A stretch of 64,000 nt of DNA from Desulforhopalus singaporensis. Its GTDB lineage: Bacteria; Desulfobacterota; Desulfobulbia; Desulfobulbales; Desulfocapsaceae. How positions within the stretch are numbered: position 1 is the first letter of the stretch; every line of letters starts with the position of its first letter. Shown here in pieces: positions 52,826-63,112 of this stretch. A program made the translations under genes and the position numbers. The notes beneath the pieces were generated by a model. The model did not search any database. It had not been told where the DNA came from and was given only the letters and a program-made list of their open reading frames with translations. The stretch covers positions 21,351 to 85,350 of the forward strand of contig NZ_FNJI01000025.1 of the NCBI RefSeq assembly GCF_900104445.1. The letters run 5' to 3'.

Positions 52826-54601
52826 TTAGAATACACCTTCAACTTTGCCGGTTTCAACATCGACGTCAACACGCTTGAATGCCGGGTTGGAGCCGGTTCC
52901 AGGCATGAGGCTGATGGTACCTGCAACAGGTACGATAAAGCCGGCGCCGCCGTAGGTGAGCACCTCGCGGATGGTCAGACGCCATCCTTTGGGTACACCT
53001 TTGAGGGCAGGGTTGTCGGAGAGTGAGAGGTGGGTCTTCACCATACACATGCCGAGCTTGGAGAGTTCGGGATCCGCCTGAATCCTGTCGATCGCCTTGT
53101 TTGCATCGTTAGAGAAGTCGACACCGTCGGCACCGTAAACTTCCTTGGCGATGAGCTCGATTCTCTCTTTGATAGGCATGTCGAGTTCGTAGAGGAACTT
53201 AAACTCGGTCTTGTCTTCACAGGCCTCGACAACGGTCTTGGCGAACTCGATGGCACCGTCGCCGCCTTTTTCCCAGTGACGGGACAGGGCAACGCGAGCA
53301 CCTTCTGCCTCGCACAGTTCTCGTACTTTGGCGATTTCCGCATCAGTATCGGTGTAGAACGCATTGATGCAGACAACGGGGCTGATCCCGGCCTTGCGGA
53401 CGTTGCGGATATGATGGATGAGGTTGTCACACCCTTTGGCAACCCAGTCAACATTTTCCTGGCTGTACTCTACAGGCATCGCCTTACCGGGAACAGGTAC
53501 CGGTGCACCACCGTGGCATTTCAGGGCTCTGATGGTAGCGACAACTACGGCACAGTCGGGCTTGAGGCCGGAATAACGGCACTTGAGGTTCCAGAATTTT
53601 TCAAAACCGATGTCGGCGCCAAAGCCGGACTCGGTGACATGGTAGTCAGCGAGCTTGAGGCCTACGCGGTCGGCGATGATGGAGCTTTGACCGATTGCGA
53701 TGTTGGCGAAAGGTCCGGCATGGACGATAACCGGCTGGCCTTCGAGGGTCTGCATCAGGGATGGGTTGAGAGCGTCAACCATCCACGCGGTCATTGCCCC
53801 TGCGACCTGGAGGTCCTCGGTGGTTACAGGCTTGCCTTTTTTGGTGTAGGCAACGACGATTTTGCCCATTCTCTCGCGCATATCCTTGAGGTCCTTGGCA
53901 ACGGAAAGAATTGCCATAACCTCTGAGGAAACAGCGATACCGAATTTTGATTTCATCATGAAACCGTCGGATTTGCCGTTAACGCCGTCGATGCCGATAA
54001 TTATGTTTCGCAGCGCCTGGCAGCAGTAATCCATGACCCAGCCCATCTCGATATTGGTCGGGTCGATGTCGATGCGCTTCATGCCAGAAAGTCTTTCAAG
54101 CTGTTCGTCGGTATAGTTTCTTTCGTGCTGCAGACGGGAGGTGAGAGCGACCATTGCCAGGTTGTGGGCATTCATGATCGCGTTGATGTCACCGGTGAAC
54201 CCGAGAGAAAACGGGGTGAGGGGGATGCACTGGGCAAGACCGCCGCCGGCTGCAGAACCTTTGATGTTCATGGTAGGTCCGCCGGAAGGCTGACGGATTG
54301 CGGCACAGACACTCTTGCCAATTTTGCCGAGTCCCTGAACCAGGCCCATTGAGGAGGTGGACTTTCCTTCGCCAAGCGGGGTGGGGGTGATAGCGGTTAC
54401 ATCAATATATTTCCCATCCGGCTTGTCCTTCAAGCGCTCAAGAACCTTGCGGAAATCGATTTTTCCAATGTAATGGCCCTGAGGAAGAAGCTCTTCTTTG
54501 GTCAAGCCAAGTTTTTCACCAATCTCATAGATTGACAACATTGTTTTTTCTGCTTCCTGCGCAATTTCCCAATCAGCATGTTTGGTTGGATCTAATGGCA
54601 T
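52826..54601 (-). CDS. fhs: Formate-tetrahydrofolate ligase
   Basis: ATP-dependent formyl-THF synthetase, the second step of the methyl branch, joining formate from FdhA to THF. Visible are the ATP-binding [20 protein letters not shown] near residue 70, the segments [20 protein letters not shown] and [18 protein letters not shown], and [14 protein letters not shown]. It is 591 residues, a little longer than clostridial forms but normal for proteobacterial ones. A strong AAAGGAG box precedes the ATG, just after a GGCTCGCAACGAGCC hairpin. It forms a unit with folD. Confidence 0.97.
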   Translation of the reverse strand: MPLDPTKHADWEIAQEAEKTMLSIYEIGEKLGLTKEELLPQGHYIGKIDFRKVLERLKDKPDGKYIDVTAITPTPLGEGKSTSSMGLVQGLGKIGKSVCAAIRQPSGGPTMNIKGSAAGGGLAQCIPLTPFSLGFTGDINAIMNAHNLAMVALTSRLQHERNYTDEQLERLSGMKRIDIDPTNIEMGWVMDYCCQALRNIIIGIDGVNGKSDGFMMKSKFGIAVSSEVMAILSVAKDLKDMRERMGKIVVAYTKKGKPVTTEDLQVAGAMTAWMVDALNPSLMQTLEGQPVIVHAGPFANIAIGQSSIIADRVGLKLADYHVTESGFGADIGFEKFWNLKCRYSGLKPDCAVVVATIRALKCHGGAPVPVPGKAMPVEYSQENVDWVAKGCDNLIHHIRNVRKAGISPVVCINAFYTDTDAEIAKVRELCEAEGARVALSRHWEKGGDGAIEFAKTVVEACEDKTEFKFLYELDMPIKERIELIAKEVYGADGVDFSNDANKAIDRIQADPELSKLGMCMVKTHLSLSDNPALKGVPKGWRLTIREVLTYGGAGFIVPVAGTISLMPGTGSNPAFKRVDVDVETGKVEGVF

Positions 54602-55202
54602 GGTTCACTCCTTTGTTAGATTCAGGCTCGTTGCGAGCCAAGTTTTAAAATACAGCGAAACTAGTTCCTTCGAAGCATTGAAACAACTTATACAGCAAAA
54701 TGGTAATAGGTAATCGTACGCGAAAAACCAGTCCTTGGCATTGAGCCTGTTAATCTTAACAGTCTCCTGAAATTTCTTACGATTTTACACTGTTGTCGTT
54801 AAAAGAATGGTTGAAACAGGATCTACTCCTGAGACCGAAACAGGTTGTCTGCCAGTAACAGGTCAAATGTTGAAATCTGAAAATAGCGAAGTGAAGTGAC
54901 CGGACCATTGGTTCCTCCAGCTGTTGCTGCCTAATTTCTCAGAATCTACCATTTAATACACGACTTCTACAGTTCACAACACAGAATTCCTACCATAAAA
55001 AAAAATGATTATCAATCAGTTTTGAAAAGGCAAAAACTAAATAATATAGAGCAAAAAAAACTTTTTCCACGGTGTGGTATCCGACCGTTTCGGCCCTGTA
55101 AATCATGAGAACCGAACTTAAGGGGGCGAAGAACATCGTTGTTCGGGAGCGCAAGCTTTGCACGGGCTGGTGCGGTGGTGGCTAAGAGCCAACTATGGGC
55201 GT
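54602..55202. other. 601-base intergenic region upstream of fhs
   Basis: Promoter and leader of fhs (-) and the downstream side of the acyl-CoA synthetase gene's stop at the far end. GGCTC/GAGCC (54626-54640) can form a hairpin immediately before the fhs ribosome-binding site. AT-rich at 54950-55060, GC-richer at 55090-55200 with no recognisable RNA gene. I could not recognise a THF riboswitch, though one would fit the gene. Confidence 0.4.
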
Positions 55203-57617
55203 TCAGGCCGACACTGAACCTGTTTGATTGGCCGCACCAGTTCGATTTGTCAGCCGAGCCTGGACATATTTACCGAGGGTGAGGATGCACAGGTCGGCGG
55301 ATCGGAATACCGGCAGACCGGCCTGTTCGAGTTCATCGGCGAAAGGGTCGTAGAGACGACCGCTGTCAAGAACCAGGATTATTGGTTTGTCGGTGTGATT
55401 GTTAATTGTTGAAATGTTTGAAATTATTGAACTGTCAACCCGTCCTGGCGACGGGTGAAGCTCTTCCGGCAGGGTGTGCAGCATCGGTGTCAGGGGCACG
55501 ATGGCGACCACGAGAATATCGATATTGGGATCAGCCAGCAGGATATTTATGGTGTCGATGTAAATGTCTTCTGAGCTCATTGGCGTTATATCAAGAGGGT
55601 TGTGCACGCTGACCAATGAGCCGAGATGGGCGGAGTCGAGAACCCGTTGGAGCCTTGTTGCTGACTGGCGGCTGAAAACCGCCATTTGAAGTCGGTAGTC
55701 TTCACCCAGGATATTGTCAGCGATTCCGACCGATTCATAGCCGGCGTTGCTTATGGCAGCAAGGCGGTTTCCCCTTATCCGCTTCTGTCCAAGCGAGGTG
55801 GATAAACGAAGCAGCCCTTCGAAAATGTTGAAGGTTTCGGCGACAATGGCGCCGGCCTGGGTAATGCAGGATTGACAGACCATGTAATCGCCGGCAATGG
55901 ATGCGGTGTGTCCTGAAAGGGCATCTTTACCCTCCTGGGTACGACCAGCCTTGTAAAGGATAACCTCCTTGCCAAGCGAGATTGCCCGCTCGACCTCTTT
56001 GGCGAAGACAATTCCGTCCAGATCGTTGAACCCTTCTATATAAAAAGCGAGCGTTTTGACAAAATCGACGGAATTGAGGTAGTGGAGGAAGTCTCCTGCG
56101 GTGAGATCCGTCTGGTTGCCTACCGAAATTGCGTATGCCGGGTCGAGAAAGGCCAGTTTCGACATTCTCGTGATCATGTAGGCGCCGCTCTGGCTGACGA
56201 ACACCGAAGAACGGAGGTGGTCGCCTTTTTTTTTCGGCAGTTTGGTGTCGGGAATGAACATTGCGTCATAATTGCCCGGGTTGGACAACACCCCGAGGCT
56301 GTTGCCGCCGAGGAATACCGGGGGGTGGAGATTTCTCAGCCGGTAATTGGCTATTTTCTCCCTCAGACTTGAGGTGATGCTGCTTTTTCCACGGGGGATC
56401 GGCGGACCGATCTCGTCGGCGACCAGGATTACCGTTGCCGCCAGGTTTTTCTGAATGACTGACTCGATCGTCTGGGAAAGCTGTGGGCCGGAAATAGCCA
56501 GAATCAGAAGATCCGGTTGCCATGGGAGGGATTCGACGTCTGGTACCGTGGCAAGCCCCTCAATTTCCCCGGCAACAGGGTGTATTACGGTAATCTTATC
56601 CCTGGCAAACCCGTGAGCGAGGATATTGTTCAGTATGATGCGTCCGATATTGATCTCGTGCTGGGATACTCCTGCCACTGCAATGGTTTCGGGGTGTAGG
56701 AGAAGGTCAATTTTTTCCGTGGGCCTGGGGGGGGAAGTCGTTTTCCGGGTGGAGAAAGCGCACACGCCGTCAAGCGGGGTCATGAGGAAGTTGCTGAAGG
56801 CAAACGGATTCACCTCAAACTCTTCTATGGTGTACGGGGTAGCGGTATTACTGCTTGAGAAGTATCGGCCCGCCTCAATCATGGCAGAAAAACATTCCAG
56901 CAACTGCTCATTTGTCACGATTCGCCTGCCACCCCTGGTCATGCCGGCAAGTTTGCGATAGCTGATTGTCTTCTGGAAACGGCGAAAGAAAGTCTGTCCG
57001 TCTACCAGGTCGACCCCGCAAGAGGTAACTGCCTTGTCCCTTCTGATGCTGTCGGCGTAGAGTTGTGTGTCGGTCCCCCCGAGGCCAGCAATGATAATTG
57101 TGCCAAATTCCCTGGTGTTTCTCAGGCCAATCAGCAGCTCGTTGCCAAATCCGCCGGTGCCTGATTCGATAAACTGGCAGACAAGAAAACCGGCCAGCTT
57201 CTGTTTTACCGCCTCAGCATAGTCGGCCAGCTGCAGGTCGCGTTCGATGCCCTGGGCGAAATTGTGGTTGAAAAAGTATTGAGAGGCTATCTTTTTAGGA
57301 ACTTCCACCGACATTTTACGAATTGTGGAGAGGACCTCTTTTTCGTTTTTGCTGCATATGGCAACTCCCCCGACGTCACTTTTATGGATAATTTCCGGGG
57401 AAACGACCTTGACCACTACCTTTTCTCCGGGAAGTCGTGCCAGTTCAGCCGGGTTCATTCTTGCGCCTGTCGGCAGGAAGTAGTAGTGAGGAGTCGTGTC
57501 TCCGCCGATCAGCTCGACGAAATGATATACCTCATATTCGAAAAGAAAATTTCTTCCTTCGCTGGCGGCTTTTTTTAGAAGGGACGTAAGCCCCGGGTAG
57601 TCGATGTGTATATGCAT
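55203..57617 (-). CDS. ADP-forming acyl-CoA (acetyl-CoA) synthetase, beta-alpha order
   Basis: NDP-forming acyl-CoA synthetase that makes ATP from acetyl-CoA (or another acyl-CoA) plus ADP and phosphate, or works in reverse. An ATP-grasp domain comes first (residues ~1-290: KVVVKVVSPEIIHKSDVGGV, then IIIAGLGGTDTQLYAD and IEEFEVNPFAF). The CoA-binding Rossmann domain follows (ETIAVAGVSQHEINIGRIIL near 310), then the ligase domains with KDALSGHTASIAGDYMV, which holds the phospho-accepting His. This beta-then-alpha order is the reverse of the more common fused form. It is 804 residues. With ackA it gives two possible ATP-yielding routes to acetate. The ribosome-binding site is weak. Confidence 0.85.
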   Translation of the reverse strand: MHIHIDYPGLTSLLKKAASEGRNFLFEYEVYHFVELIGGDTTPHYYFLPTGARMNPAELARLPGEKVVVKVVSPEIIHKSDVGGVAICSKNEKEVLSTIRKMSVEVPKKIASQYFFNHNFAQGIERDLQLADYAEAVKQKLAGFLVCQFIESGTGGFGNELLIGLRNTREFGTIIIAGLGGTDTQLYADSIRRDKAVTSCGVDLVDGQTFFRRFQKTISYRKLAGMTRGGRRIVTNEQLLECFSAMIEAGRYFSSSNTATPYTIEEFEVNPFAFSNFLMTPLDGVCAFSTRKTTSPPRPTEKIDLLLHPETIAVAGVSQHEINIGRIILNNILAHGFARDKITVIHPVAGEIEGLATVPDVESLPWQPDLLILAISGPQLSQTIESVIQKNLAATVILVADEIGPPIPRGKSSITSSLREKIANYRLRNLHPPVFLGGNSLGVLSNPGNYDAMFIPDTKLPKKKGDHLRSSVFVSQSGAYMITRMSKLAFLDPAYAISVGNQTDLTAGDFLHYLNSVDFVKTLAFYIEGFNDLDGIVFAKEVERAISLGKEVILYKAGRTQEGKDALSGHTASIAGDYMVCQSCITQAGAIVAETFNIFEGLLRLSTSLGQKRIRGNRLAAISNAGYESVGIADNILGEDYRLQMAVFSRQSATRLQRVLDSAHLGSLVSVHNPLDITPMSSEDIYIDTINILLADPNIDILVVAIVPLTPMLHTLPEELHPSPGRVDSSIISNISTINNHTDKPIILVLDSGRLYDPFADELEQAGLPVFRSADLCILTLGKYVQARLTNRTGAANQTGSVSA

Positions 57618-57864
57618 TGATTTCGATAACGGCCCGAGATGTTGGTGTGGGATCGATCACTGATTGCCAATGGACAAGCATCCTGTGTGATAATTATATC
57701 ATAACTGGTCAAATCGCTGAATAATACGTGCAAATGCACACTTTGTGGTATTGTATCAATCGATAAACGATTTACAATGCAGGGTATCTTGCGAAAAATG
57801 TTTTTTATGTTCTTTTCATGGAAAAATCATAACACCAGCAGCAAGGTGATAAAAAGGATGTGCA

Positions 57865-59568
57865 ATGGCAAAAAAAGTTTTGATTATCGGGGCGGTGGCT
57901 CTTGGGCCCAAGGTAGCCTGCAGGCTCAGGCGGTTGGACCCGGACGCCGAAATTACGCTGATAGACAGGGATAACATCATCTCGTATGGCGGCTGTGGAA
58001 TCCCCTATTATGTCGGAGGAGATATCAACGACATCGAGGATCTGTATAAAACAACCGCACACATGGTCCGGGATGAGGAGTTTTTCCTGTCGTGCAAGGG
58101 AATCAAGGTCATGACCAGGGTTGAAGCCCTGGAAATCGACCGGAACAACAAAAGGGTGAGGGTCTCTTTTCTTGATAACAACAAAGACGGCTATCTTGAG
58201 TATGACAAGCTGGTTATGGCCACCGGGGCGAGGGCGGTGCGTCCGCCTATTGTCGGAGTCGATCTGGAAAATGTCTTCACCGTATCGGATCTGCACGAGG
58301 CGGAAAAGATCAAGGGCTTGATGGCTCAGGGCAAAGTAGGAAAGGCCGTAGTGATAGGAGCGGGGGCGATCGGACTTGAGATAACCGAAGCTTTGACCGA
58401 TCTGTGGGGAATACAGACCAGTCTTATTGAAATGGAGGACCAGGTCCTGCCGACCCTGCTGGGCAAGTGCATGGCCAGGGTTACCGCAAAAGAGCTTGAG
58501 AAAAACGGGGTCGAACTGTTGCTTGAGCAGAAGGTTCTTGCCATTAAAAAAGCTGAAGAGGGCGGGCTTCTCGTTGAAACAACGGCGAAGACCCTTTCAG
58601 TGGATATTGTGGTGCTCGCCGCCGGGGTTCGTCCTTCCACCAGTCTTGCGAAGGAGGCAGGAATTTCCATAGGTATGTCCGGCGGGATACTGGTTGACAG
58701 GAGGATGCGGACCAGCGATCCGGATATCTATGCGGGCGGAGACTGCGTGGAGCTTCGCAATCTGGTAAGCGGCGAGAATATGATGATGGCGCTGGGGTCG
58801 CTGGCAAATCGTCAGGGACGAATTATCGCCGACAACATAAGCGGCGGACAGTCGAATTTCAAAGGAACCGTGGGGACTTTCTGCATCAAGGTGTTCGGGT
58901 TGGGGGCAAGCAAGGCGGGGCTCACTTACAGGCAGGCAAAAGAGACAGGGTTTGACCCGGTTTATGCCGTGGTCTCCCAGGCCGATCATGCCCATTTCTA
59001 TCCCAGCTCAGAACTGATTTACATTACCCTGCTGGCCGACAGGAAGACCCGTAAGGTGCTCGGCATAGAGGCGGTGGGGAAAAACGGAGACGCGGTAAAA
59101 TCCAGAGTCGATACGGTGGCGGTGTTGTTGAGCCATGGCGTAACCGTGGATGAAATATGCAGTCTTGAGACGGCCTACGCTCCTCCTTTTGCCTCGGCAA
59201 TGGATGTGGTCAACAATGCCGCGAATGCGTTGGATAACGTGCTGGCCGGCAGGAATGTACCGATTGATGCGGCGGATTTTCTCCAGGAGTTTTCTCATTC
59301 TGATATCCAGGTGCTGGATGTCAGGGGGGAAAAAGAGGCGGCGCCTTTTATCGAAAAATATGGTGCCAGGTGGCTCAACATACCGCAGAACCAGTTGCGA
59401 GGCAAGATCAGGCAGATACCGCCTGACAGGGATTACTTTATTATCTGCGATACCGGGCCCCGTTCTTACGAGGCCCAGATCCTGCTCAATGCCAACGCTG
59501 TCACCAGAACCAGGAATGTGCAGGGGGGGCTGGCCATGATAAGAGTGACCGATCCCGACTTCGTGTAG
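57865..59568 (+). CDS. FAD-dependent (CoA-)disulfide reductase with C-terminal rhodanese domain
   Basis: Flavoprotein of the CoA-disulfide/NADH oxidase/persulfide reductase family (CoADR-RHD). FAD site at the N-terminus (KKVLIIGAVALGPKVACRL), active-site Cys in SYGGCGIPYYVGG near residue 45, NADH-binding AVVIGAGAIGLEITEAL near residue 160, second FAD segment DPDIYAGGDCVEL near 290, and a C-terminal rhodanese domain (~470-567) with its active loop CDTGPRS near residue 537. Related enzymes reduce CoA persulfide, polysulfide or elemental sulfur, so a role in sulfur metabolism is likely. It is 567 residues. Note IIGAVALGP in place of the usual GxGxxG at the first site, an unusual variant. Monocistronic. 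Confidence 0.87.
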   Translation: MAKKVLIIGAVALGPKVACRLRRLDPDAEITLIDRDNIISYGGCGIPYYVGGDINDIEDLYKTTAHMVRDEEFFLSCKGIKVMTRVEALEIDRNNKRVRVSFLDNNKDGYLEYDKLVMATGARAVRPPIVGVDLENVFTVSDLHEAEKIKGLMAQGKVGKAVVIGAGAIGLEITEALTDLWGIQTSLIEMEDQVLPTLLGKCMARVTAKELEKNGVELLLEQKVLAIKKAEEGGLLVETTAKTLSVDIVVLAAGVRPSTSLAKEAGISIGMSGGILVDRRMRTSDPDIYAGGDCVELRNLVSGENMMMALGSLANRQGRIIADNISGGQSNFKGTVGTFCIKVFGLGASKAGLTYRQAKETGFDPVYAVVSQADHAHFYPSSELIYITLLADRKTRKVLGIEAVGKNGDAVKSRVDTVAVLLSHGVTVDEICSLETAYAPPFASAMDVVNNAANALDNVLAGRNVPIDAADFLQEFSHSDIQVLDVRGEKEAAPFIEKYGARWLNIPQNQLRGKIRQIPPDRDYFIICDTGPRSYEAQILLNANAVTRTRNVQGGLAMIRVTDPDFV

Positions 59569-59578
59569 CTTTTTTGCG

Positions 59579-59605
59579 GGGACTGTCCGGCTGCCGGACA
59601 GTCCC
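59579..59605. repeat. Perfect 12-bp palindrome after the disulfide reductase gene
   Basis: GGGACTGTCCGG (59579-59590) and CCGGACAGTCCC (59594-59605) with a three-base loop. A T-run lies just before it on the plus strand and none after, so it does not fit a canonical terminator for either convergent gene, but its position between the two stop codons suggests an RNA 3' end structure. Confidence 0.6.
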
Positions 59606-59631
59606 GGGGAGCAACCCGATACTGAGTTGTG

Positions 59632-60087
59632 TTACTGCAGATTTTTTTCCGGCGGCTGTTCTGCCACTTTTTCTTTCGGATACTGTTTGAGCTGGCCGTC
59701 GGGGGTGATGACAGTCCAGTTGGCGTTTTTGTCTGACGCTTTTATCAGGCAATCAATTTTTTTCCCGTCGGCAAGATCAAGAAAGCACTGTTCGCCTATA
59801 TTTTTATGGACGATTGTCTCGAACGCGTTTTCCGAGGCGATTTGTTTAAAAAGATTTATGGCTTCCTCAAACGAGACGATCCGCTGGTATTCTTCCGGGT
59901 CAACGGTTTTGATCTCCTCTCGCAGTCTGGCGATTTCCTGGTTTTTTTGCGAGATTATGGTGATCGTTTTCTCCATTTCGTCTTTCTGGTCGGAAGGAAT
60001 GGAAAACAGAATCTGTTTCTGAATTTCAATATCGGCTTCGAGGTAATTGATTCTTTTCAGTAATTCCTGTGTCTTTTTTTTTGCCAT
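59632..60087 (-). CDS. Uncharacterised coiled-coil protein
   Basis: 151 residues. It has a basic start (MAKKKTQELLKRINYLEAD) and a long amphipathic helix to about residue 75 (EKTITIISQKNQEIARLREE), followed by a compact domain with IVHKNIGEQCFLDLADGKK and WTVITPDGQLKQYPKEKV. I chose the ATG at 60087 with GGAG upstream; the frame remains open leftward of that on the minus strand for another 64 codons but looks non-coding there. No family recognised. Probably a separate transcript 260 bases after asd. Confidence 0.65.
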   Translation of the reverse strand: MAKKKTQELLKRINYLEADIEIQKQILFSIPSDQKDEMEKTITIISQKNQEIARLREEIKTVDPEEYQRIVSFEEAINLFKQIASENAFETIVHKNIGEQCFLDLADGKKIDCLIKASDKNANWTVITPDGQLKQYPKEKVAEQPPEKNLQ

Positions 60088-60347
60088 TGGCCATCTCCGG
60101 GCTTTCTTGGATAAAATTTTCACCGATCGCCCAAGGTGCGTGTTGATTAATCCTGTTACAGGAGTTGCCCGGGCTGTTACCCAGGGGCTAGAAACAGTGG
60201 CTGCGGGCTTGCCGGTCCTGGTCCTGCAGGTGGGTGACGGCACGGCGGCAGTTCCGGGAATAAAAACAAACTTGCCCATCCGTTACTTGGTGAAAAGCTC
60301 GGGATGGGCGAGGTTTACGACCTGTTATCCGCCGGCAGAACCGTCGA

Positions 60348-61466
60348 CTACTGCAGGTGGTTGAGCAGAATATTGAGCATACGGCGAACCGGTTCCGCTG
60401 CTCCCCACAACAGCTGGTCGCCTACCGTGAAGGCGGTCAGGTATTCCGGGCCGATATTCATTTTGTGGATTCGTCCCACCGGAACGGTCAGCGTGCCGGA
60501 TACTTTTACCGGAGTCAGTTCCCTGGTGGTTATCTCCCGGTCGTTGGGGATCACCTTCACCCACTGGTTATGGCTGTCGAGGATTTTTTCTATCTCTGCA
60601 ACCTCGATATCTTTTTTCAGTTTTATGGTAAACGCCTGGGAATGACACCGCATGGCGCCTACCCTGACGCAAAGGCCGTCCACCGGAATAAGATCGGGTT
60701 CTTTGTTGCCAAGGATCTTGTTGGTTTCCGCCACACCTTTCCACTCTTCCCTGGACTGCCCGTTGGCAACAGGCACATCTATCCACGGAATAAGGCTTGC
60801 GGCCAGGGGCACTCCCCAGTTGTCGGTGGTGAGCGATGAATCGTTGAGCTTGGCGGTTATTTTTCTGTCAATATCAAGAATAGCCGAGGAAGGATCGGCC
60901 AAAAGGTCGTCGACATCTTTCTCGATCTCGCCCATCTGGGTGATGAGTTCCCGCATATTTTTGGCACCGGCGCCGCTTGCCGCCTGATAGGTCATGGAGC
61001 TGATCCATTCCACCAGGTCATTTTCAATCAACCCGCCAAGGGCCATCATCATCAGGGACACGGTACAGTTACCGCCGATGTAATTTTTAATGCCGCGCTT
61101 GAGGCCGTCATCAATCACCGAGCGGTTTACCGGATCAAGTACTATAATCGAGTCGTCTTTCATGCGCAGGGTGGAGGCGGCATCAATCCAGTACCCGTCC
61201 CAGTTCTCGCGCAATTTTTCATACACGGCGGTGGTGTAGCTTCCTCCCTGGCAGGAAAGAATAATATCCATCTCCGAAAGCCTGCCAATGTCCATGGCAT
61301 CTTCAAGAGGTTTGGTCCCGAACCCGACATCGGGGCCGTCCTGGCCGGCCTGGGAGGTTGTGAAAAATACCGGCTCAAATCCCTGAAAATCATTTTCTTC
61401 ACGCATCCTTTCCATCAAGACAGAGCCGACCATTCCGCGCCAACCGATAAATCCAACTTTTAACAT
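60348..61466 (-). CDS. asd: Aspartate-semialdehyde dehydrogenase
   Basis: NADPH-dependent enzyme of the aspartate pathway leading to lysine, diaminopimelate, threonine and methionine. NADP-binding [21 protein letters not shown] at the N-terminus (listed only to its landmark GWRGMVGS), catalytic Cys in [17 protein letters not shown] near residue 134, and catalytic His in [14 protein letters not shown] near residue 277. It is 372 residues, the Gram-negative length class. A GGGAG box precedes the ATG. It stands alone. Confidence 0.96.
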   Translation of the reverse strand: MLKVGFIGWRGMVGSVLMERMREENDFQGFEPVFFTTSQAGQDGPDVGFGTKPLEDAMDIGRLSEMDIILSCQGGSYTTAVYEKLRENWDGYWIDAASTLRMKDDSIIVLDPVNRSVIDDGLKRGIKNYIGGNCTVSLMMMALGGLIENDLVEWISSMTYQAASGAGAKNMRELITQMGEIEKDVDDLLADPSSAILDIDRKITAKLNDSSLTTDNWGVPLAASLIPWIDVPVANGQSREEWKGVAETNKILGNKEPDLIPVDGLCVRVGAMRCHSQAFTIKLKKDIEVAEIEKILDSHNQWVKVIPNDREITTRELTPVKVSGTLTVPVGRIHKMNIGPEYLTAFTVGDQLLWGAAEPVRRMLNILLNHLQ

Positions 61467-61643
61467 GTATAGACTCCCTACAAGAATTCTGTAATTTTTT
61501 TCTATTTATGTATGCAAAATGCAACTCTTTAGCAAGTTACAGCTTTGTCCACCTCTCCCGCAGCCTTTAAAAGAGGAAGGCTTTAAGGATATCAAAGTAA
61601 GATACCAATACACAATAATAATGAAAACCACGAGAAATAATTT

Positions 61644-62141
61644 TTATACAGGGCCTTCTTTTTGGCAAGAGAACCAGACATAGCCTGCGCCAAACGATCC
61701 GCTGATTATAAAAAAATCCGCAAAATTGAATATTCCTGTTTGCAAAAGAGCGATGTTGAGCTGGATGAAGTCTGTTACCCCTCCGCCATGCATGATCTTG
61801 TCTATACCGTTTCCCAGCGCTCCAGCCGTTACAAGAACGAGCGGAAGGACATAGGAGTCCTGCGATTTTTCCTTTTTCAGCAGAACGACAACAAGAAGGG
61901 TGGTCGCGACGGCGAAAACATAGATCGATAACAACTGGTGCAGCCAGTGAGGCATTGCTGCCATGGTTCCTGCGAATCCGTCATAGTTGGTGACAACCAT
62001 CAGGGTTATAGCGTCACCGAAGAGAAAGACCGGGGTGTCTTGGGCAAGAAATCTCCTGGCGCACTGCTTGGAAAAGAGGTCCAGTGCAATAAGAAAAAAG
62101 AGGATGAGACGCGGGTAATAGAAGCTGGGAAGAATTGTCAT
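61644..62141 (-). CDS. lspA: Lipoprotein signal peptidase (signal peptidase II)
   Basis: Inner-membrane aspartyl protease that removes signal peptides from prolipoproteins. It has four hydrophobic segments. The catalytic aspartates are in AGALGNGIDKIMHGGGVTDFI and GIFNFADFFIISG, matching the GNxxD and FNxAD motifs of LspA. It is 165 residues from the ATG at 62141, the normal length; a longer frame upstream is not LspA-like. The first catalytic motif reads GNGIDK where GNxxDR is more common. Divergent from the MTA phosphorylase gene. Confidence 0.85.
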   Translation of the reverse strand: MTILPSFYYPRLILFFLIALDLFSKQCARRFLAQDTPVFLFGDAITLMVVTNYDGFAGTMAAMPHWLHQLLSIYVFAVATTLLVVVLLKKEKSQDSYVLPLVLVTAGALGNGIDKIMHGGGVTDFIQLNIALLQTGIFNFADFFIISGSFGAGYVWFSCQKEGPV

Positions 62142-62334
62142 TGTACGCTGTGGATAGTTTTGTGCACCACATGGGTAAATGGTATGGCGCCTGTCACGGG
62201 CACAATACGATGAGCTGGGCCATGACGCAAGGCGGAGTTGAGATATTCGTTGCCAAGATATGAACATTTCGATAGATTCACCAGCTCCATGCACGATATG
62301 GCAAAAAGAGAAAAATCAGATCCAAGGAGATGGT

Positions 62335-63087
62335 ATGACTAAGATAGGCATTATCGGCGGGTCCGGACTGGATGACCCGGATATCCTCAAGAACCCCGAA
62401 ACAGTTCATGTCTCCACCCGCTTTGGCGATCCTTCCTCACCGCTTCGATGCGGTAGAATAGAGGGAGTCGAGACGGTCATCCTGGCTCGCCACGGCAACA
62501 GCCATCAGTACAGCCCTGCCCAGGTGAACAACAGGGCCAATATATCGGCGCTCAAGGAGATCGGGGTGACGCACATCATCGCGACCACCGCTTGCGGCAG
62601 CCTCAAAGAAGAAATTGACCGGGGACATCTTGTTGTTCTCGATCAGTTTATCGATTTTACCAGGTTTAGAAAAAATACCTTCCACGATTCTTTTGCCAAT
62701 GGCGCAAAACACGTAGCCATGGCCGCTCCGTTTGATTCCGAGCTCAGACAGAGGCTGTACGGTACCGCATCGAGCCTGAACCTTCCTGTACATCGAAAAG
62801 GGTGCGTGGTTACCATCGAGGGACCGAGGTTTTCCACGGTGGCCGAGTCCAACATGTTCAGGATGTGGGGCGCCGACGTTATTAACATGTCGACTGCTCC
62901 GGAGGCTATTTTGGCCAACGAGGCGGAAATACCGTATGGTGCAGTGGCGATGTCCACCGATTACGATTGCTGGAAGCAGGGTGAGGAACCGGTCACCTGG
63001 GATGAAATCCTGGCGGTGTTCAACAAGAATGCCAGCAATGTGACGTCACTTCTTATTGAGGTGGTAAAAGGCTTCAGCCGTAAATAA
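62335..63087 (+). CDS. mtnP: S-methyl-5'-thioadenosine phosphorylase
   Basis: Phosphorolyses methylthioadenosine to adenine and methylthioribose-1-phosphate; adenine can then be used by the apt product encoded 25 bases downstream. PNP/MTAP family 2 signatures: IGIIGGSGLDDP near the start, LARHGNSHQYSPAQVNNRANI near residue 52, and VTIEGPRFSTVAESNMFRMW near 160 with INMSTAPEAILANEAEI. It is 250 residues. The ATG at 62335 has an AAGGAGA box. The upstream open stretch is not part of the protein. Assignment to MTAP over other purine phosphorylases is likely but rests on motif memory. Confidence 0.9.
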   Translation: MTKIGIIGGSGLDDPDILKNPETVHVSTRFGDPSSPLRCGRIEGVETVILARHGNSHQYSPAQVNNRANISALKEIGVTHIIATTACGSLKEEIDRGHLVVLDQFIDFTRFRKNTFHDSFANGAKHVAMAAPFDSELRQRLYGTASSLNLPVHRKGCVVTIEGPRFSTVAESNMFRMWGADVINMSTAPEAILANEAEIPYGAVAMSTDYDCWKQGEEPVTWDEILAVFNKNASNVTSLLIEVVKGFSRK

Positions 63088-63112
63088 CCAATAATACCTT
63101 CAGGAAAAACAG

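Noticed and set aside
53030..53926. 298-codon plus-strand frame opposite fhs
   Set aside because: Antisense shadow of the highly conserved fhs gene caused by its codon bias.
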